From contig JAEXXS010000085.1 of assembly GCA_023451915.1 (NCBI GenBank), positions 1 to 6,848 of the forward strand: a DNA stretch of 6,848 bases, read 5' to 3'. The notes under the pieces were generated by a model. That model searched no databases. It was given only the letters and a program-made list of their open reading frames with translations, and was not told the origin of the DNA. The position numbers and the translations under genes are program-made. Origin of the DNA: Pseudomonadota bacterium (lineage in GTDB: Bacteria; Pseudomonadota; Alphaproteobacteria; Rhizobiales; Rhizobiaceae). How positions within the stretch are numbered: the first letter of the stretch is position 1; each line of letters begins with the position of its first letter. This document shows, piece by piece, positions 5,402 through 6,848 of this stretch.

Positions 5402-6848
5402 TTGTCGCCCTTTCCGGATTCAACTTCTGAAGATTTTCCAATATGAACCGCGCCGAATTCGAACGCGGCGTCCAGAAACCGCGCTCCATGGCATCATTCA
5501 GCTTCGCGGCGGTTTCGGCCAATGCCGCCGGGTTTTTTTCAGCCATGAAATCATGCACCGCCTTATCGGCGATATAGGCCTGATAGACCGCCTCGAAATG
5601 ATGGTCGCCAACCTTGCCGGTCGTCGCCGCAAAGGCGAACAGATAATCAACCGTCGCCGCGATTTCCGCCGCACCCTTGTAGCCGTGACGCATCACGCCC
5701 GCGATCCATTTGGGATTGGAGGCACGCCCGCGCACCACCCGCGAAAGCTCTTCCTCCAGCGTGCGGATCACCGGCTTTTCCGGTCGGGAATGGTCGTTAT
5801 GATAGACCGTCGGCATAGCGCCGGTGAGATTTTCAACCGTCGCGGCCATGCCGCCCTCGAACTGATAATAATCGTCGCTGTCGAGAAGATCGTGCTCGCG
5901 GTTGTCCTGATTCTGCACGACCGCCTGCACGGAGCGAAGACGCTCTTCAAGCAGGCCCCGCTCTGCCTGCCCCTCCTCGCCCGCGCCATAGGCATAGCCG
6001 CCCCAGACAAGCCAGGCTTCCGCCAGATCATTGCGCCCAGCCCAGCCGTTCTCATCGATCAGCGCCTGCAAACCGGCGCCATAGGCGCCTGGTTTTGAGC
6101 CGAACACGCGATAACCTGCGCGGCGTTGCGCGGTCTTTTCATCGGCACCACTGACAACCAGACGTGACTGTTCAGCCGCCATGCGCGCCGCTATCGGATT
6201 ATCTTCCGCGTCTTCGTCCAGCGCTCCGACCGCACGCACCGCCTTGTCGAACAAGGCGATCTGTTCGGGAAACGCATCGCGGAAAAAGCCCGATATGCGC
6301 AAGGTCACGTCCACACGCGGACGCCCGAGCATTGCAGGCGGCACGATTTCGTAACCGGTGACGCGGCGCGAGGCCATGTCCCAGACCGGCTTGACGCCGA
6401 TCAACGCCAGAGCCTGCGCAATGTCATCGCCGCCCGTGCGCATATTGGAGGTGCCCCAGGCCGTGAGGCCGAATGAGGTCGGCCATTCGCCATGATCCTG
6501 CGTGTAGCGGGTAACCAGCAGTTCCGCCGATTTACGCCCCAGTTCCCACGCGGCAGGCGTCGGCACGGCACGGCTGTCGGTCGAGAAGAAATTGCGCCCG
6601 GTGGGCAAGACATCGGGTCGTCCGCGTGTGGGCGCACCGGATGGTCCCGGCGGCACGAAGCGCCCGTCAAGCGCGGTCAACAGACCTTCGATTTCTGCGG
6701 GACCACAGGCGATGACGCTGGGGCGCAAATGATCGGTTATCGCTTGCAGCACGGCACCGGTCTGTTGCCAGCCTTGCGGACAGGTCTGTTCGCCTGAGAC
6801 GAGCTTTGCCGCCAGAAGTTCGATACGCTCCACCGTGTCGCCCGTTAT
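5394..6848 (-). CDS. cobN: Aerobic cobaltochelatase subunit CobN, partial (C-terminal 484 residues)
   Basis: The reading frame is open from the right window edge to the TGA at 5396-5394. CobN is usually about 1,250-1,275 residues, so well over half of the protein lies outside. The GTG at 6833 is not a start, since coding (ITGDT) continues upstream. CobN-typical blocks, numbered from the window edge, are PSGAPTRGRPDVLPTGRNF (about 69-87), TAWGTSNMRTGGDDIAQALA (about 129-148), RPRVDVTLRISGFFRDAFP (about 176-194), DSDDYYQFEGGMAATVENL (about 322-340), and RASNPKWIAGVMRHGYKGA (about 374-392). With CobS and CobT, CobN inserts cobalt(II) into hydrogenobyrinic acid a,c-diamide using ATP. CobS and CobT are not in this window. 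The homologous magnesium chelatase subunit BchH/ChlH is excluded by the neighbouring cobO and by these motifs. Confidence 0.96.
   Translation of the reverse strand: MTGDTVERIELLAAKLVSGEQTCPQGWQQTGAVLQAITDHLRPSVIACGPAEIEGLLTALDGRFVPPGPSGAPTRGRPDVLPTGRNFFSTDSRAVPTPAAWELGRKSAELLVTRYTQDHGEWPTSFGLTAWGTSNMRTGGDDIAQALALIGVKPVWDMASRRVTGYEIVPPAMLGRPRVDVTLRISGFFRDAFPEQIALFDKAVRAVGALDEDAEDNPIAARMAAEQSRLVVSGADEKTAQRRAGYRVFGSKPGAYGAGLQALIDENGWAGRNDLAEAWLVWGGYAYGAGEEGQAERGLLEERLRSVQAVVQNQDNREHDLLDSDDYYQFEGGMAATVENLTGAMPTVYHNDHSRPEKPVIRTLEEELSRVVRGRASNPKWIAGVMRHGYKGAAEIAATVDYLFAFAATTGKVGDHHFEAVYQAYIADKAVHDFMAEKNPAALAETAAKLNDAMERGFWTPRSNSARFILENLQKLNPERATNG

Noticed and set aside
4808..5446. 212-codon plus-strand open frame opposite cobO
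   Set aside because: It covers nearly the whole of cobO in antisense, reads as a His/Phe-rich sequence without family features, and has no separate promoter or ribosome site.
5304..6098. 264-codon plus-strand open frame opposite cobO/cobN
   Set aside because: It spans the junction of two well-supported genes in antisense and its Arg/His-rich product resembles no known family.
5394..6848. Possible magnesium chelatase BchH instead of CobN
   Set aside because: Adjacent cobO and CobN-type motifs, with no photosynthesis genes in sight, favour cobaltochelatase.

Overview
This window is part of a cobalamin (vitamin B12) biosynthesis cluster from a GC-rich alphaproteobacterium. The protein sequences, the gene set and a dispersed-repeat-like palindrome all suggest Brucellaceae/Rhizobiales (Brucella or Ochrobactrum). 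That placement comes from recognition, not from a database search. Nearly every base is coding: nine genes, two of them cut by the window edges. There are no RNA genes, CRISPR arrays or transposases, and no recognisable B12 riboswitch.

Left part (1-3352). cbiD (5' end outside the window) and cobK run rightward with overlapping ends. They converge on a leftward unit of three genes: a TerB-like gene, cobE and cobM. The cobK and cobM coding regions overlap tail to tail by 18 bp. cobK, cobE and cobM use TTG or GTG starts, and all junctions are tight enough for coupled translation. CbiD, CobK and CobM are corrin-ring enzymes (C-1 methylation, precorrin-6A reduction, C-11 methylation). CobE is an accessory protein of the same pathway.

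Middle part (3353-4334). A short divergent intergenic region separates the TerB-like gene from a rightward TSUP (TauE/SafE-type) membrane transporter. After the transporter comes a 104-bp palindromic element with TAGAGC...GCTCTA ends. Its two ends supply the TAG stop codons of both flanking, convergent genes.

Right part (4332-6848). A leftward operon runs cobN (N-terminal part outside the window) -> cobO -> a half-size EamA/DMT transporter, with 8-bp and 2-bp junctions. CobN is the large subunit of the cobalt chelatase of the late-insertion (oxygen-dependent) route, and CobO adenosylates the resulting corrinoid. Two membrane transporters and a TerB-like protein of unknown role are embedded in this otherwise pure cobalamin locus. 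They are the least explained part of the window. Using CbiD (normally the cobalt-early route) together with CobN (cobalt-late route) is the main biochemical oddity, although such hybrids are known in related bacteria.
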